Below the pieces are notes generated by a model. It made no database searches, was not told the DNA's origin, and saw only the letters and a list, made by a program, of their open reading frames with translations. The translations under genes were made by a program, and so were the position numbers. From positions 6,772,432 to 6,836,431 of the forward strand of contig NC_052109.1 in NCBI RefSeq assembly GCF_012273895.1: DNA of 64,000 bases. Reading direction: 5' to 3'. Shown here piece after piece: positions 47,283-59,689 of the stretch. The stretch comes from Zerene cesonia (lineage: Eukaryota; Arthropoda; Insecta; Lepidoptera; Pieridae). Every line of letters starts with the position of its first letter. The first letter of the stretch is position 1.

Positions 47283-47843
47283 AACAACAACAATAAAATA
47301 ATTTTGAAATCGGACCAGTAGTTTCTGAGATTAGTGCATGCAAACAAACAAACTTCAGCTATATAATACTAGTATATATGAATGTTATCTTCCGTAAAGT
47401 AAGATCTAGCTATCAATCTAACCCGATGATTACACGCAGACACTAGCGTCGGATTTACATGTAGGTACACTCGCTTATAAAAACAATTACAGTTTGTTTC
47501 TGCATTCGTATAACTTTAGGACGTGGAATTTTTAATAATGTTTACTGCCCATGCTTTTCAGCTTTTATTTGCATGTTTTAGAACAGATATATGTCTTGTC
47601 TATTAGTTTACTTTATTAGTAGTGTTATATTCCAGGTTTGAATCTAGTAATATTACAAATGGCAACAAATATTGTTTAGTAGATTTCGATTGACAGAGGG
47701 ACAATTAGACTTATAAAGTATGTAAGTACTTACAGTTAAATAATATTGAAGCGTGATTTCCTTTTAATTTCGTCAAATCAATTATCAACTTGGAAATTGA
47801 AAACTATTACCTAATGAAGGTCTGTGATAAAAAATAAATAATC

Positions 47844-48843
47844 NNNNNNNNNNNNNNNNNNNNNNNNNNNNNNNNNNNNNNNNNNNNNNNNNNNNNNNNN
47901 NNNNNNNNNNNNNNNNNNNNNNNNNNNNNNNNNNNNNNNNNNNNNNNNNNNNNNNNNNNNNNNNNNNNNNNNNNNNNNNNNNNNNNNNNNNNNNNNNNNN
48001 NNNNNNNNNNNNNNNNNNNNNNNNNNNNNNNNNNNNNNNNNNNNNNNNNNNNNNNNNNNNNNNNNNNNNNNNNNNNNNNNNNNNNNNNNNNNNNNNNNNN
48101 NNNNNNNNNNNNNNNNNNNNNNNNNNNNNNNNNNNNNNNNNNNNNNNNNNNNNNNNNNNNNNNNNNNNNNNNNNNNNNNNNNNNNNNNNNNNNNNNNNNN
48201 NNNNNNNNNNNNNNNNNNNNNNNNNNNNNNNNNNNNNNNNNNNNNNNNNNNNNNNNNNNNNNNNNNNNNNNNNNNNNNNNNNNNNNNNNNNNNNNNNNNN
48301 NNNNNNNNNNNNNNNNNNNNNNNNNNNNNNNNNNNNNNNNNNNNNNNNNNNNNNNNNNNNNNNNNNNNNNNNNNNNNNNNNNNNNNNNNNNNNNNNNNNN
48401 NNNNNNNNNNNNNNNNNNNNNNNNNNNNNNNNNNNNNNNNNNNNNNNNNNNNNNNNNNNNNNNNNNNNNNNNNNNNNNNNNNNNNNNNNNNNNNNNNNNN
48501 NNNNNNNNNNNNNNNNNNNNNNNNNNNNNNNNNNNNNNNNNNNNNNNNNNNNNNNNNNNNNNNNNNNNNNNNNNNNNNNNNNNNNNNNNNNNNNNNNNNN
48601 NNNNNNNNNNNNNNNNNNNNNNNNNNNNNNNNNNNNNNNNNNNNNNNNNNNNNNNNNNNNNNNNNNNNNNNNNNNNNNNNNNNNNNNNNNNNNNNNNNNN
48701 NNNNNNNNNNNNNNNNNNNNNNNNNNNNNNNNNNNNNNNNNNNNNNNNNNNNNNNNNNNNNNNNNNNNNNNNNNNNNNNNNNNNNNNNNNNNNNNNNNNN
48801 NNNNNNNNNNNNNNNNNNNNNNNNNNNNNNNNNNNNNNNNNNN
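47844..48843. other. Assembly gap (1000 N)
   Basis: Exactly 1000 N between AT-rich flanks; nothing on either side indicates what is missing. Confidence 0.98.
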
Positions 48844-49034
48844 AGGTACTCGAAAACATAAAAATTTGCAAAAATATCCAAGGCAACACAAAAAATTTTT
48901 TTTTTTGTAGAGCTGTGTTATATATAGACGTTTCTTTATTTATTTAACGAAATAGATCATTCTTTTATCGATGACTTGTCACAGCTAAAATGCAGGTTGT
49001 AAATGTGATAAATTGCAATTGCGCGAATCCTGTC

Positions 49035-49035
49035 T

Positions 49036-49077
<42 letters not shown>

Positions 49078-49147
49078 CACACACACATACACACATACAC
49101 ATACACACATACACACATACACATACACACATACACACACACACAAA
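49035..49147. repeat. Compound (AC)n/(ATAC) microsatellite
   Basis: About 29 bases of pure AC followed by ACAT/ACAC mixtures to 49145. Confidence 0.95.
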
Positions 49148-49149
49148 CA

Positions 49150-51725
49150 GGAGAGAACGAAATAAAATCCAATCGGTCATCAAACAGCCTAACACACAAT
49201 AAATTCTCTTTACCCGGTGTCCATAGTACAATAGGAAAATTTAAACAAATGTGCTTCAAGTTACATATTCATCAGTTTAATAAATACGAAGGAAGGCTCT
49301 ATTTCATTTTACATCCAATACAACACGGTGCAGCACATGTTCCGATGAATCGAGTATCTATCTATATTGAATATTCGTTACTGCATGCTTAAGGTTGTGA
49401 TCCATTACGTTTTCCACGCTTTATTTATATTTTTTAAAGTCGGCAATAGAGTTGGTTGGTCGGCTGATGGTAAGTGCTACCCGCCCATGAACATTTGGGA
49501 AGTGAAGTCGATTGTAAGCCTTACGTACCTACTATGTATTTCATACGTGCGTAGCTTGTTACTCACGTCAAGCAAGAATTTTGTGAGTTGATAAATATTT
49601 AGATCCCAGTTAGTTACAGTAAGTCAATACACGAGTGAGGGAGGGATATTATGCAGTGGAAGGAATGAACACCTGTTTTCTTGTAGAATCACAAGTTATT
49701 TTTGCTGAATAAGCAAATGCCATATGGACCACTTGATGCGAGTGCTCACGAATGCCCATTAAAACTTACAACACTTATGGTGCTGCCATGCTTTCGAGGA
49801 AATATAGACTCTTTTCTTGAAAGACTGTGTCTGTAAATATAAAAATAATGTAGCCCACATTGCAAAATTAGTCGTCGCAAATCTATTTATTCTTAAAATA
49901 TACCAAAGTTCTATCCTTTCCATAAAATGCTTAAGTTTTGCTTTTTTACCGGAATGTCACAAAAGGAGGATCTAGGGCCGTCTATAAAACACTTTCGAAA
50001 TAACAATAATTAAGTATCAGCCTTTTGGTTAAGACCTAGTTGGTGCACACCTCTTTTTTCTTAATTCACCATTCATCTCATTATGTCGTAATTCTTCGGG
50101 AACACTAGGATGTCAGTTGTTCCCGGGCGTTAAATTTCCTATATTATGTCTATCACTGGAACCTGTAGCAATTGAACATTCGAGTCTATGACAAACAACT
50201 CACATCTGGTGTGTCTTATTGAGTTCTGAACTTCACAGCGAGCGACTCACTTACGAATTGATACGAAATAGTTTATTGCGATGTTATTGTTCATATAGTG
50301 TAAATGTTCTTAACTTTATTAATAGAAAATACATAAACAGAAATTAATAAATAGATAAAATAGAAGTGAAAATAGAATTTACATGCAAGAGAAAATATAT
50401 ATCTAAATTGTGTTTAAGAAACAACTGCTTAACAAGCACTTTGAAGGTATTCGCAAATTGATCCTTCTTATTGTTAATTTATTTCCAATGAATACACAAC
50501 CTTACAGTTAGCATGGTAAGGGATGAATCGAAGAACTGGGTTTTATGAGTAGGCATACGAAGCGTATGCTTTATGTCTATCTATATATGATATGATCTAT
50601 ATCGTAGGTCAAAGATTGTAGTCAAATTATTAGGCACAAAACTCAGACATACTATATACGTACAATATCTCCACATGGAAATAGTTTACTACAGATCATT
50701 TATGAAGTTATATGCTTATCACCTATAGTTTGTTTTCACGCCTAAAACGCTGATCAGATTTCGACGAACTTGACTATATTGAGAGATGTAACATGCTAAT
50801 AAGCATCTAAGACAACTCGGTTTTAACTTTCATTGCATAATCTTCTTTTCTCCTATAATGACTATATTAGTACTTTACTAATTAATATTATACGAATGAA
50901 TGATAACCTATTTGTTGTACACCTTATAAGACACGTTGTAAAATTAACAATGCACGGAAGGCGGCTTTATCGCTGGCTGCGATCTCTACCAGGCAACACA
51001 AAATGGACGAAGAGAACAATTAATAAGTCAAGACAATGTACAGTGTATATAGAATCAGGAACCTTTACACTTAGAAGTAAAGTGCTAAAATAAATTCAGT
51101 ATACAAAATTATATGTTAACCTTATCTATTCTTTCCCAATAGGAGACAGAGAGATATGTCAACAGCGATTAGAAAAGTTCAAATATAATAATAGATTATA
51201 AAAACGGCAACTGAATATTAAAGCTTAATTCACAATCTTGCAAACTTAAATCGGCAAAAAGGGGTTAAATCGCTGAGGAGCGCTCAAAAGCAATTTCCAT
51301 GGCGTTCAGTTAATCTATTTTTAAACCATAATTCTTCAGGGCAAAAGGAATGCTTTGGTGAATTCCGCGAGTTTAAGCATCCATTACAAAAGGTTCCACA
51401 AAGAAAGTGGAATAATAGGAGATTTTTTGAAGGAAAACATGAGGGATAGGTATATATTATAGGATATTAAAAGCGGTATCGTACATTGGTTGTTTAATGC
51501 GATGACATATCATGTTAAAATAGAAAAAAAAGGTTAATATTTAAATTAAATACACATTGAACTGAGAAACATACTAGATATGGTCCTATTGGATCTAGAA
51601 GGTACAACATGACATAATAGATTTCAAATGATAATAAGGAGTTCCTAAATGGAAACGATGATCAGGATTTCACGGTGCATCTTTGATGAAATGTGATAGA
51701 CTGATTTTTATGCTTTGTGATTATT
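49150..51725. other. No gene recognised
   Basis: One family D remnant near 49430-49500. Otherwise low-repeat; 51240-51430 is slightly GC-richer. No frame with recognisable domains. Confidence 0.5.
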
Positions 51726-51726
51726 C

Positions 51727-51987
51727 CATCATCAGCCCACACATGCTCCTACTGCTGGGACATAGGCCTCCTATGATTCAGGCCATAATTGATGTCACAT
51801 GTCGTCGAAATTTTGCTTCTTGGACATGCCGGTTTCCTCACGATATTTTCCTTCACCACGATATTTTTTCAAGCAGTGGTGATGTTTAACTCATAAGTAG
51901 ATAAATTGAAAAGTCGATTTTTGTTTCTTGCCCGCTCGCCGACTTGTCAACTCTAAGTCCGAAGTTCTCACCACTGAGCCACCACCT
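51727..51987 (-). mobile_element. tRNA-derived SINE, family E
   Basis: Reverse copy with internal deletions; the tRNA-like head (CACTGAGCCACCAC) is kept at the right end. Confidence 0.75.
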
Positions 51988-52338
51988 CTTAATTATTTTA
52001 TTATATATATTAAAAACCATTTAATAATGTTTTAACAAATAAAATGATGGTCGAAATCAGACATGTAGATCCTGAAATTAACGCACAAGCAAACTTACAA
52101 GCAAATCTATTAAGGAATCTATTTAGGAGTATGTTTAATTAAATTATAATCTTTTCTGTTATTGATGCTTTCCAAATATTTAAAAGTTCGATCTATGCGA
52201 TTAAAACATATATAGGTTTTATTTAATTGAAATGTATTCTTATATTCTGTTAATTATGTATTAATTATATGGAATATTGAAATAATATGATAATCACTTT
52301 AGATTTAGGAAACATCGCACTTCTTACTCGTATTGTAC

Positions 52339-52540
52339 ACTAGCTGCGCCCCGCGGTTTCACCCGCGTAAGTCCGTATCCCCTAGGAAAATCGACATAAA
52401 AAATTGCCTATATGTTATTCCAATTATCCAGCTGTCTACGTACCAAATTTCATTGCAATCGGTTCAGTAGTTTTTGCGTGAAAGAGCAACAAACGCACAC
52501 ACATCCTTACAAACTTTCGCATTTATAATATTAGAAGGAT
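52339..52540 (+). mobile_element. Family A element
   Basis: Full-length copy, ACTAGCTGCGCCCCGCGG to ATATTAGAAGGAT. Confidence 0.7.
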
Positions 52541-53611
52541 TAGTTGGATTATAGTGACACGTAATTAATGCACTTGCATTACGTGTTACAATTAATTCAG
52601 TAAACTAGAGAGACACGAACTACAACAGATAAAAGCGTTTATAAATCAGCAATCAACAAACATCGCATTGTCGATCGTTCGTTTGTCATGCACGATTCTA
52701 ACAAAGCGAGCAATGAAATCAAAAAAGAGGAATTTTATAACACCAGGTGGTGCGTCAAATACCCTCCAACCTATACCTCTCATCATTCATCCAAATGGAC
52801 GCTACATTCCGCACGATGTTGGACTCAACGTTATCCGAATAAATATTTGTTGGACTACATTCACAACCAATGCTGCGTTATCCTTTAGCGATGGTATAAA
52901 GGACTTTTTTTCATGTAGCTACCCGTTTGGTATAAATGTGGTTTGGTTTCTTTTCGAATAATGCAGTTAATTTCTACGTAACGCTTTTTAAAACCCCGGC
53001 TCTAAAGGTGTTATACGTTTAACGTCTGTCGGTCAGTGTGTATATCGTAGCTCTTAAACGGCTGGATCGATTTCAATGCGGTTTTATTAAATAAACCAGG
53101 TATCCTTGCGGTGCTATCAAGTGGTATTCGTTTTATTTAAAACGTTTATTTATGCTATTCGATAGTATTTTTAATCCTTAAATCACAAGGTAATGGAGCC
53201 CTTACTAATACCATGTAAAAATATATCTGTGTGTCTATCGGTATGTTTTTTCCTCCCGATTTAACCACTGAAGCGATTTGGATGAAGTTTGTTAAAGATA
53301 GATATATTTTAAGATACTTTGAGACTCGAGAAAGGACATAACATACTATATACATATAGTAGTAGGCAAAGATAATCGAAGCCTTTGACTAAGCGTGGAA
53401 GCCTTGCGTATACAGTACTAACGTTATCTGTTGTAATTATATAAAATTATACTGTAATTTTTCTTTTATATTTGCAACGTTTTTAAGTTTACCCATACTA
53501 CTCTCGTCTGAATTACATTTAAGTTATTATTAAGATATTATATATTGATTTATATAACACATCAATCATTCTAATGCTCCGTAGTTTAAAATAACTGTAA
53601 TATTATATTAT

Positions 53612-53810
53612 ACTAGCTGCGCCCCGCGGTTTCACCCGCGTAAGTCCGCATCCCCTAAGAATATCGACATAAAAAGTTGCCTATATGTTATTCCAGTTGT
53701 CCAGCTGTCTACGTACCAAATATCATTGCAATCGGTTCAGTAGTTATTGCGTGAAAGAGCAACAAAAACACATCCTTACAAACTTTCGCATTTATAATAT
53801 AAGTAGGATA
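53612..53810 (+). mobile_element. Family A element
   Basis: Full-length copy, ACTAGCTGCGCCCCGCGG to AATATAAGTAGGAT. Confidence 0.7.
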
Positions 53811-54160
53811 TAGCACTTTGATGATCGAAACCAAGTTATATAGGATAAGCGATGATTCCACTCCACTGAACTACTACGTTCTCGACTTAGAGAATTCGCA
53901 ATATCGAAATTACTAAACTTCCCCGTCAGTTTCGGAGCTTAGCTCACTAAGAACAATTGAACGTACATTGCTCGTCTATAAGGAAACAGTCTTAAAAAAT
54001 TGTAACGTTATCAGTAATGTGTTGTGAGCATTATTTGTGAATCGTCAAGGGTGAGTGTGTTTTAAACGGAATGCGATGGAAGTGAGAAAATTTACTGTTT
54101 TGTGAGTCATCGTAAATATTGATATTCGTAATGTGTAGAAAATGTAATGGACTTAACTTA

Positions 54161-54350
54161 GAAATTAAAAACTTTTTCACGGGGAGACCACGCTCGCTGT
54201 AGTGCTCATAATATAATGAATAATAAATAAAAAATATAAAATAAATAATATAATGTTGTGTTAATAATATAATGAATAAATCGCGTTTAAAATCCATTAA
54301 AAAGTTTTTAATTTCTAAATGTATAGTAAAATCAAACACAAGAAAATACT
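54161..54350. mobile_element. Family F element with exact 14-bp target-site duplication
   Basis: ATGGACTTAACTTA occurs at 54147-54160 and again at 54351-54364, directly bounding the element. Inside are GAAATTAAAAACTTTTT, an extra AT-rich insertion, and the closing AAAGTTTTTAATTTCTAAAT. Confidence 0.75.
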
Positions 54351-54539
54351 ATGGACTTAACTTATTTGAACTGATATTAAGTATGTTTATGTATATATTT
54401 TATGTATATGTTTTTTTATGTTTTAATTTACAAAATTAACAACCTCGTCTAATGTTTCTGATAAGTATTTTACATTTGATCATGGCGCAGTGAACTGTCA
54501 TAGAATGAAACTGCATCTTTAGTGCCTAATGCATGCCTA

Positions 54540-54692
54540 ATATTAGTGCGTCAATCACGCTGAAACTACTTAACGGATTTTGATGAAATTTGGTATACAG
54601 ACCGGGTATGAGCTGTTTTTATCGCCATTAAATGCTCCCTTGGGATAGAACAGGAATCTTAATATCCGGGTGGAGCCGGGACGAGCATCTAG
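54540..54692 (+). mobile_element. Family C element
   Basis: GAAACTACTTAACGGATTTTG, AAATGCTCCCTTGGGATAG, and GGAGCCGGGACGAGCATCTAG end; part of the middle is deleted. Confidence 0.65.
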
Positions 54693-55384
54693 TCTCTTAT
54701 GAACTCAGATCATAAAACCAGTACATACGAATTAAACTTACGAAAACATTAGAAAAGACGACCAATTACCCAATTTCCCAGCACTATAATTAGACAGTTT
54801 ATATCTGCCTAAAACCGTTTTCGAGGTCGTTTATTAAAAAAAAAACATCAGATAAATTTGCTTAATATAAAGCTATTGTATACCTATTTATTTAATTGTA
54901 TTGTATGCTACCAATACACTCACCTTATTTGAAGTCGGCTAAAAACCAACACGCATATCGTATAAGCTGGTTTAACGAGAAAGTTTCACAATTAACGTAA
55001 CTCGCGGAGTTCTCTTCAATTTCTTAATGGAGTTACCAAAATATCGTAACATATTTTACATAAAATTTATTACTTACAAGTTGTTAATTTTATTAATAAC
55101 GATGGAACTTTGTAAGTATGCACGCAAAAATATTAAGTTTTCGTCGAACTAACTTAGCAGATTTCATGGTAATTTGTGTTTTATTAATTACGAGCACCGT
55201 TTCAGGAATTACCTTCTTGCGTAATTACGCCTTGTAATTATTATTTAACTAACTCCTCATCTCGGCTCCGCCCGGGTTGAACCGCGAAAAATTCCCAATA
55301 AAATAAAGCCAGTGACACTGACAGATAATGTGGCTTACTGTCGGAAAAGATTTTTTTAGACGATTCTGTAGGTCCAGAGAGACA

Positions 55385-55556
55385 ACGTCATAAACTCGCC
55401 TGTTTCCTTTTCCACATCCTTCCCAATAATTCTTTTCTCCCGTCCCTATCCCTAACCGCATAAAGAGGGCAATGCATTCGCTGAGTCGCTAGCTCTGCGG
55501 TGGTGATCGCTTACCATCAGGGGATCCACCAGCCTGCTATGACATCAAAAAGTCAC
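55385..55556 (+). mobile_element. Family D fragment
   Basis: CGCCTGTTTCCTTTTCCAC, GGTGGTGATCGCTTACCATC, GCTATGACATCAAAAAG end. Confidence 0.6.
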
Positions 55557-55786
55557 AAGTTTGCAAACTTTGCCATTTATATATTATGTAATAATAAAAA
55601 ATCCATGAATTTAATTAACTTAGAAACAGCTAGACCCAGGACACCTTATTTCAAAAGTCGTAAAATATGTTTGAGAAAATTTTAAGAAATATGTTTGAGG
55701 GCTTGCTCAAAATATTCGTAGAAATGAACAACGTGACTTGTTCGTGGCATTTATGACGGTCTATAAATAAGTATCGCTCATTAGAA

Positions 55787-55819
55787 AACTCTGCCTACTA
55801 TATATACGTAGGCAGAGTT
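55787..55819. other. Perfect 12-bp inverted repeat with 9-nt loop
   Basis: AACTCTGCCTAC at 55787-55798 and GTAGGCAGAGTT at 55808-55819 with an AT-rich loop. No repeat family recognised; function unknown. Confidence 0.7.
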
Positions 55820-55884
55820 ATGCTTCGGATAATTTTCTAGCGTGTTTTCCGAGAAATAAGAAATATCGCGGGGCTAAGTTTTTA

Positions 55885-56193
55885 TTTATGTCACCGTCGG
55901 CAATGGAGCTGGTGGGTAGCTTAACGGTAAGCGCTACCACCGCCCATGAACATTTGGAGAGGCGTAACATCGTTTGCAGACTTTACGCCTACAAATGGAT
56001 TGCTGACTTCGAATTGGAAAGGGATTGAGAAAGGATTGACGAGAGGAATAAAGGAAAATATGGGAAGGGTAAAGAAAAGGAAGGCCTCCGGCTCCCCCAC
56101 TCACCGAACGAAACACAGCAGCATTTTTTGTGTGGAAGTTCCCCGGTGCGAGCTGGCCCAATTCGTCCTGAAGCATGCTCGATTATCACAATA
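55885..56193 (-). mobile_element. Family D retroposon
   Basis: TTTATGTCACCGTCGGCAATG start, GGCTCCCCCACTCACCGAAC and GGTGCGAGCTGGCCCAATTC, ending GCATGCTCGATTATCACAAT. Confidence 0.65.
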
Positions 56194-56249
56194 AAATTTC
56201 ACATTCTATCTGACAAAGGCACTTAGCTTCTGAACGTGAAAACAACATT

Positions 56250-56360
56250 ACATTAATAGAAAGAAGAAAAGAAGAAAGAAAGAAAGAAAAACATTTATTT
56301 GACACAGACATACACACACACAACAGATCAAACAGAAAAAACAGAAGCATACAATAAAAA

Positions 56361-56361
<1 letters not shown>
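56250..56361 (-). repeat. Family K element ending in (GAAA)n, reverse
   Basis: (GAAA)n at 56262-56288, then AAACATTTATTTGACACAG and ACAACAGATC through GAAGCATACAATAAAAA: the reverse of 9820-9924. It is followed directly by a (TA)n run. Confidence 0.65.

Positions 56362-56443
<82 letters not shown>
56361..56443. repeat. (TA)n microsatellite
   Basis: About 82 bases of uninterrupted TA adjoining the family K element. Confidence 0.97.
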
Positions 56444-56446
<3 letters not shown>

Positions 56447-57107
56447 TATAAGCATATAATAAATATATAATACTGTAATATGTATTATAAATAAAAGAGT
56501 AAATAAATACATAGTGGATCACTAATACACATATAATAATATATAATAGTAACCAGAAGGCGTCTAGATAGCGAGCTCTACCAGCGCGATTGGACTGTAA
56601 TTAGGAATTTGTTTAGGAAATTCGATCTTAGTGCGTATTTTCTCCTATTTATTGTCTCAACTGAAATGTAAGCAACATGTAGGTAGTACTACTTACTCTT
56701 ATATAATTAATATTTATTGATAGTAATCTTATAAATTACGAGTCACGTTATATGTCTGCGATGGACTCCATCTGATTCATCATGGATTTTAATCAACTCT
56801 GCATGCCATGTGCAGTTTGATCTGAAAAATACCACCATCATAATGATAAGTAAATTTATACAGATCTCTCATAACAACACCCAATGAAATACACGGTGAA
56901 AACAAAAAACTGCAGCGTAATAAAACACACATAAACTCAACGAAATTATCAACAAACTTAGCGTTCAAAAGCTTTTTAAAACTAGTTAATTAAATGTGGG
57001 AACAACATGAAATGTCGGCAAAGTTTATTTTCGCCGCAGAACGGCGCTCACAGTGAATGTCTGCATTAAGAAGTAAGAGACAACCAGGTGTAATTATAAC
57101 ACAATAG

Positions 57108-57148
57108 TTTTTCGTCCCGGTTTCGCCCGTGGTACATACATATAGTGC

Positions 57149-57185
<37 letters not shown>

Positions 57186-57316
57186 ATATCACTTAATGAA
57201 GGTGCAGCTTTCGAATATTGAAAGAATTTTTAAAATCGGTCCCACAGTTTGGCGGGAAAACGTTACAAACGTAAGATATAGAAAAGTTTTCTCTTTACAG
57301 TATAAGTATAGATATT
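57108..57316 (+). mobile_element. Family B variant with short (TA)n
   Basis: CCCGGTTTCGCCCGTGGTAC start, (TA)16 near 57150-57181, GGTGCAGCTTTCGAATATTG, AAAATCGGTCCCACAG. Confidence 0.6.
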
Positions 57317-57319
57317 AGA

Positions 57320-58580
57320 TACCTTATAACGGCAAATTTAGTAATTATGATGCCATAAAATTGAATAAAAAATGAGTCGACTTTTTAGTAGTTCAGCCAT
57401 ATTATTCCGTGGTTCAGCGTCAAAGCTTCGAGTTTTTCACTAAATCGAGGGTTTTTACCGCTTATAATTTTATAATAGTAGAACTACATTAGTATCGTTA
57501 GATAGCCCATTAACTGATTAAGGCTTTAGGCTATCATCAAACTAGAATCAAATGAACGGAACACCAAAGAAGAGTTTTTAAAAATTGGGGGATTTTTTCT
57601 TCGTATTGAGAGCCTCTGCTGCGTGCGCTCCGAGTTATCGTTTGCCCAAACAGTAACTATTCCACGTGGACGAAGGCGCGGACGAAGGGCGGAAGATAGT
57701 CCTGAATAAAGAGCCTTAGTTACGACAGATAACGAAACAGAACTACTAAGATGTTTCATAAAAACAAAACTAAATAACATCCAAAGCCTCTTAGCATTAA
57801 GTAATTAGAAATTTAAGCAATCCGTTTTAAATTCAGCAATTAATTACAAATAACGGAACGGATGGCCCACTAATGAGCTCGTTAAAAGGCTTCCCCATCA
57901 AACCGCTGCTAATTCACGACCGGCTTCCACCGGGTTCAACCGGTTACAACCGGTTATAGCCAGAATTTACTCAGTGTAAATGCTACCTATATTATTTAAC
58001 TGTAACTTCCCTTTTTCTGAGTTGGCTTCGTATTTCTCATTAGTGATGGAATTAATTTCGTTTGCAATGTTTTGTTTTGCGCAATTTACAAGTATATAAT
58101 GTTGAATTAATGAATCGTTATATAACGTTATATTATCATTACAAATATTATATCTCTCTCATACGTATTTTATTCTTGTTCTAATAGATAAGATAAATCA
58201 TAACTGGAATAGATTACATAATTCGTTTACTATTTAGTAGCTAGATTATCAGCGTCTCTCGCTATAACCTTATTATTTAATAATTTTATGTTCATTAGCT
58301 TCACTATTAACTATTACAATAAACCAGTTAATCTCTAAGTATTACGCAAAGCTACTTTCAACGTCAATAAGTCTGTAGGAATCCACTGAAAATAAGTTAT
58401 ATTGCAATTTTATCTGTACTCCTGGCTTGGTACAGGATATTCTACTATATTTACTGTATATGTACGTATCACCCCAGCATTGTGTCACAAAGTGGATATC
58501 TTGGACCAAGCGAGTCGTATAATTACAATATAGCTTCACTTTAGGTAAGTTCGTTTAACTGTTTGTTCATAAACCTACTT
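57320..58580. other. Low-repeat stretch with ACCGG array
   Basis: No repeat family and no gene recognised. Contains the 10-bp-period ACCGG array at 57919-57957. Confidence 0.5.
57919..57957. promoter_or_regulatory. Array of four ACCGG boxes with exact 10-bp period (Grainyhead-like sites)
   Basis: ACCGG begins at 57919, 57929, 57939 and 57949. The last two units are perfect AACCGGTT palindromes, the known Grainyhead/CP2 consensus; the first two are one-base variants (ACCGGCTT, ACCGGGTT). The region is free of the window's repeat families. A cis-regulatory role is inferred; a minisatellite is the alternative. Confidence 0.45.
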
Positions 58581-58584
58581 GAAA

Positions 58585-58800
58585 CAGTGGTGGCTCATTG
58601 GAAATGACCTTGGACTTAAAATCGATAGGTTCGGGATTCGAGACCAGGAAAGTGCGCAAGAAATAAAAAAAAATCAATTTGCGCAGGTAGATAACATCAC
58701 CACTGCTCGAAGGAAAACATTGTGAAGTAACCCAAAACATCCAAAGTTCGTCGACATGAGATCTGTCAACATGAACTTGCTCTACTGATGATGATGATGA
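58585..58800 (+). mobile_element. tRNA-derived SINE, family E
   Basis: Forward copy: CAGTGGTGGCTCATTGG head, B-box-like GGGATTCGAGACC, internal deletion, and a (GAT)n tail ending at 58800. Confidence 0.75.
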
Positions 58801-59336
58801 AATGTATTTGATCATTTCTACAACTATCAATAAGCTAGAGTATAAACAGCAACTAGTATCCAAAAATGAAGACACTAAGAGATTAAACCTATACTTAAAA
58901 AGAGGCCTTATATATTGTCTCATAACTCGGCAATGCGTTCAGAAACCATACATTATTGGCGAGATACCCACTACAGTATATTATGAGAATCTGTTTTGTT
59001 GGAAAAATTCCACTAGCGGGCACAAATTTCACTTAAGAAGCCTTCTGGGTAACTTTTATGGGTCACTGTTGGACTATAAAATAACAATACTCGTTATAAT
59101 GAATGTGTTATATCGGAAAGAGTTATCTGCGTGGTTTTAAATTGAGATTAAATATGGTTTGTGAAATGTTTTGGCGGGTAAAAGCGCGATATAAAGTCTA
59201 TTAATTTTCTTTTATAATAAATATATGAATAGACGGTTTTTGTATTATTTTTCACTGTCTAAGTTTCAAATGTCATCAAAATAGGCATCTGTTTAGGCGT
59301 GAATAGAAAGTCACGGTAGATCCCATTTGAATAGGT

Positions 59337-59681
59337 TTTTTTTTTTTTTTATGTCACAGTCGGCAATGGAGCTGGTGGGACGGCTGATGGTAAGCGCTAC
59401 CACCGCCCATGAACATTTGTAGAGACGTAAAGTCGATTACAGACCTTACGCCTCTACAAATGGGTTGCCGACTTTAAATTGGGAAGGGATTAAGAAAGGA
59501 TTTGCGAGAGGAATAAAGGAAAGGACTGGGAAGGGGAAGGAAAAGGATATGGGCCTCCGGCTCCCCCACTCACCGAACGAAACACAGCAGAATGCTATTT
59601 CACGCCGGTCTGTGGGGGTGTGGTACTTCCCCGGTGCGAGCTGGCCCAATTCGTGCCGAAGCGTGCTCGACTACCACATTT
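59337..59681 (-). mobile_element. Family D retroposon, full length
   Basis: (T)15 then ATGTCACAGTCGGCAATGG, GGCTCCCCCACTCACCGAAC, GTGTGGTACTTCCCCGGTGC, ending GCGTGCTCGACTACCACA. The best copy in the window; the only open frames are short. Confidence 0.72.
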
Positions 59682-59689
59682 AAAATATA

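Larger units (their letters stand above)
54700..55880. other. No gene recognised
   Basis: Holds a family D fragment (55385-55556) and the 12-bp hairpin (55787-55819); the rest is plain AT-rich sequence. Confidence 0.5.

Noticed and set aside
47785..48891. Three long minus-strand frames across the third N gap
   Set aside because: Artefact of 1000 N; the flanks are AT-rich with no domain.
48965..49259. Cysteine/valine and histidine/threonine repeat frames
   Set aside because: Translation of the AC/GT microsatellite.
58802..59140. 112-codon open frame
   Set aside because: No domain, signal or splice context, and an overlapping minus-strand frame of similar length at its start (58567-58923).
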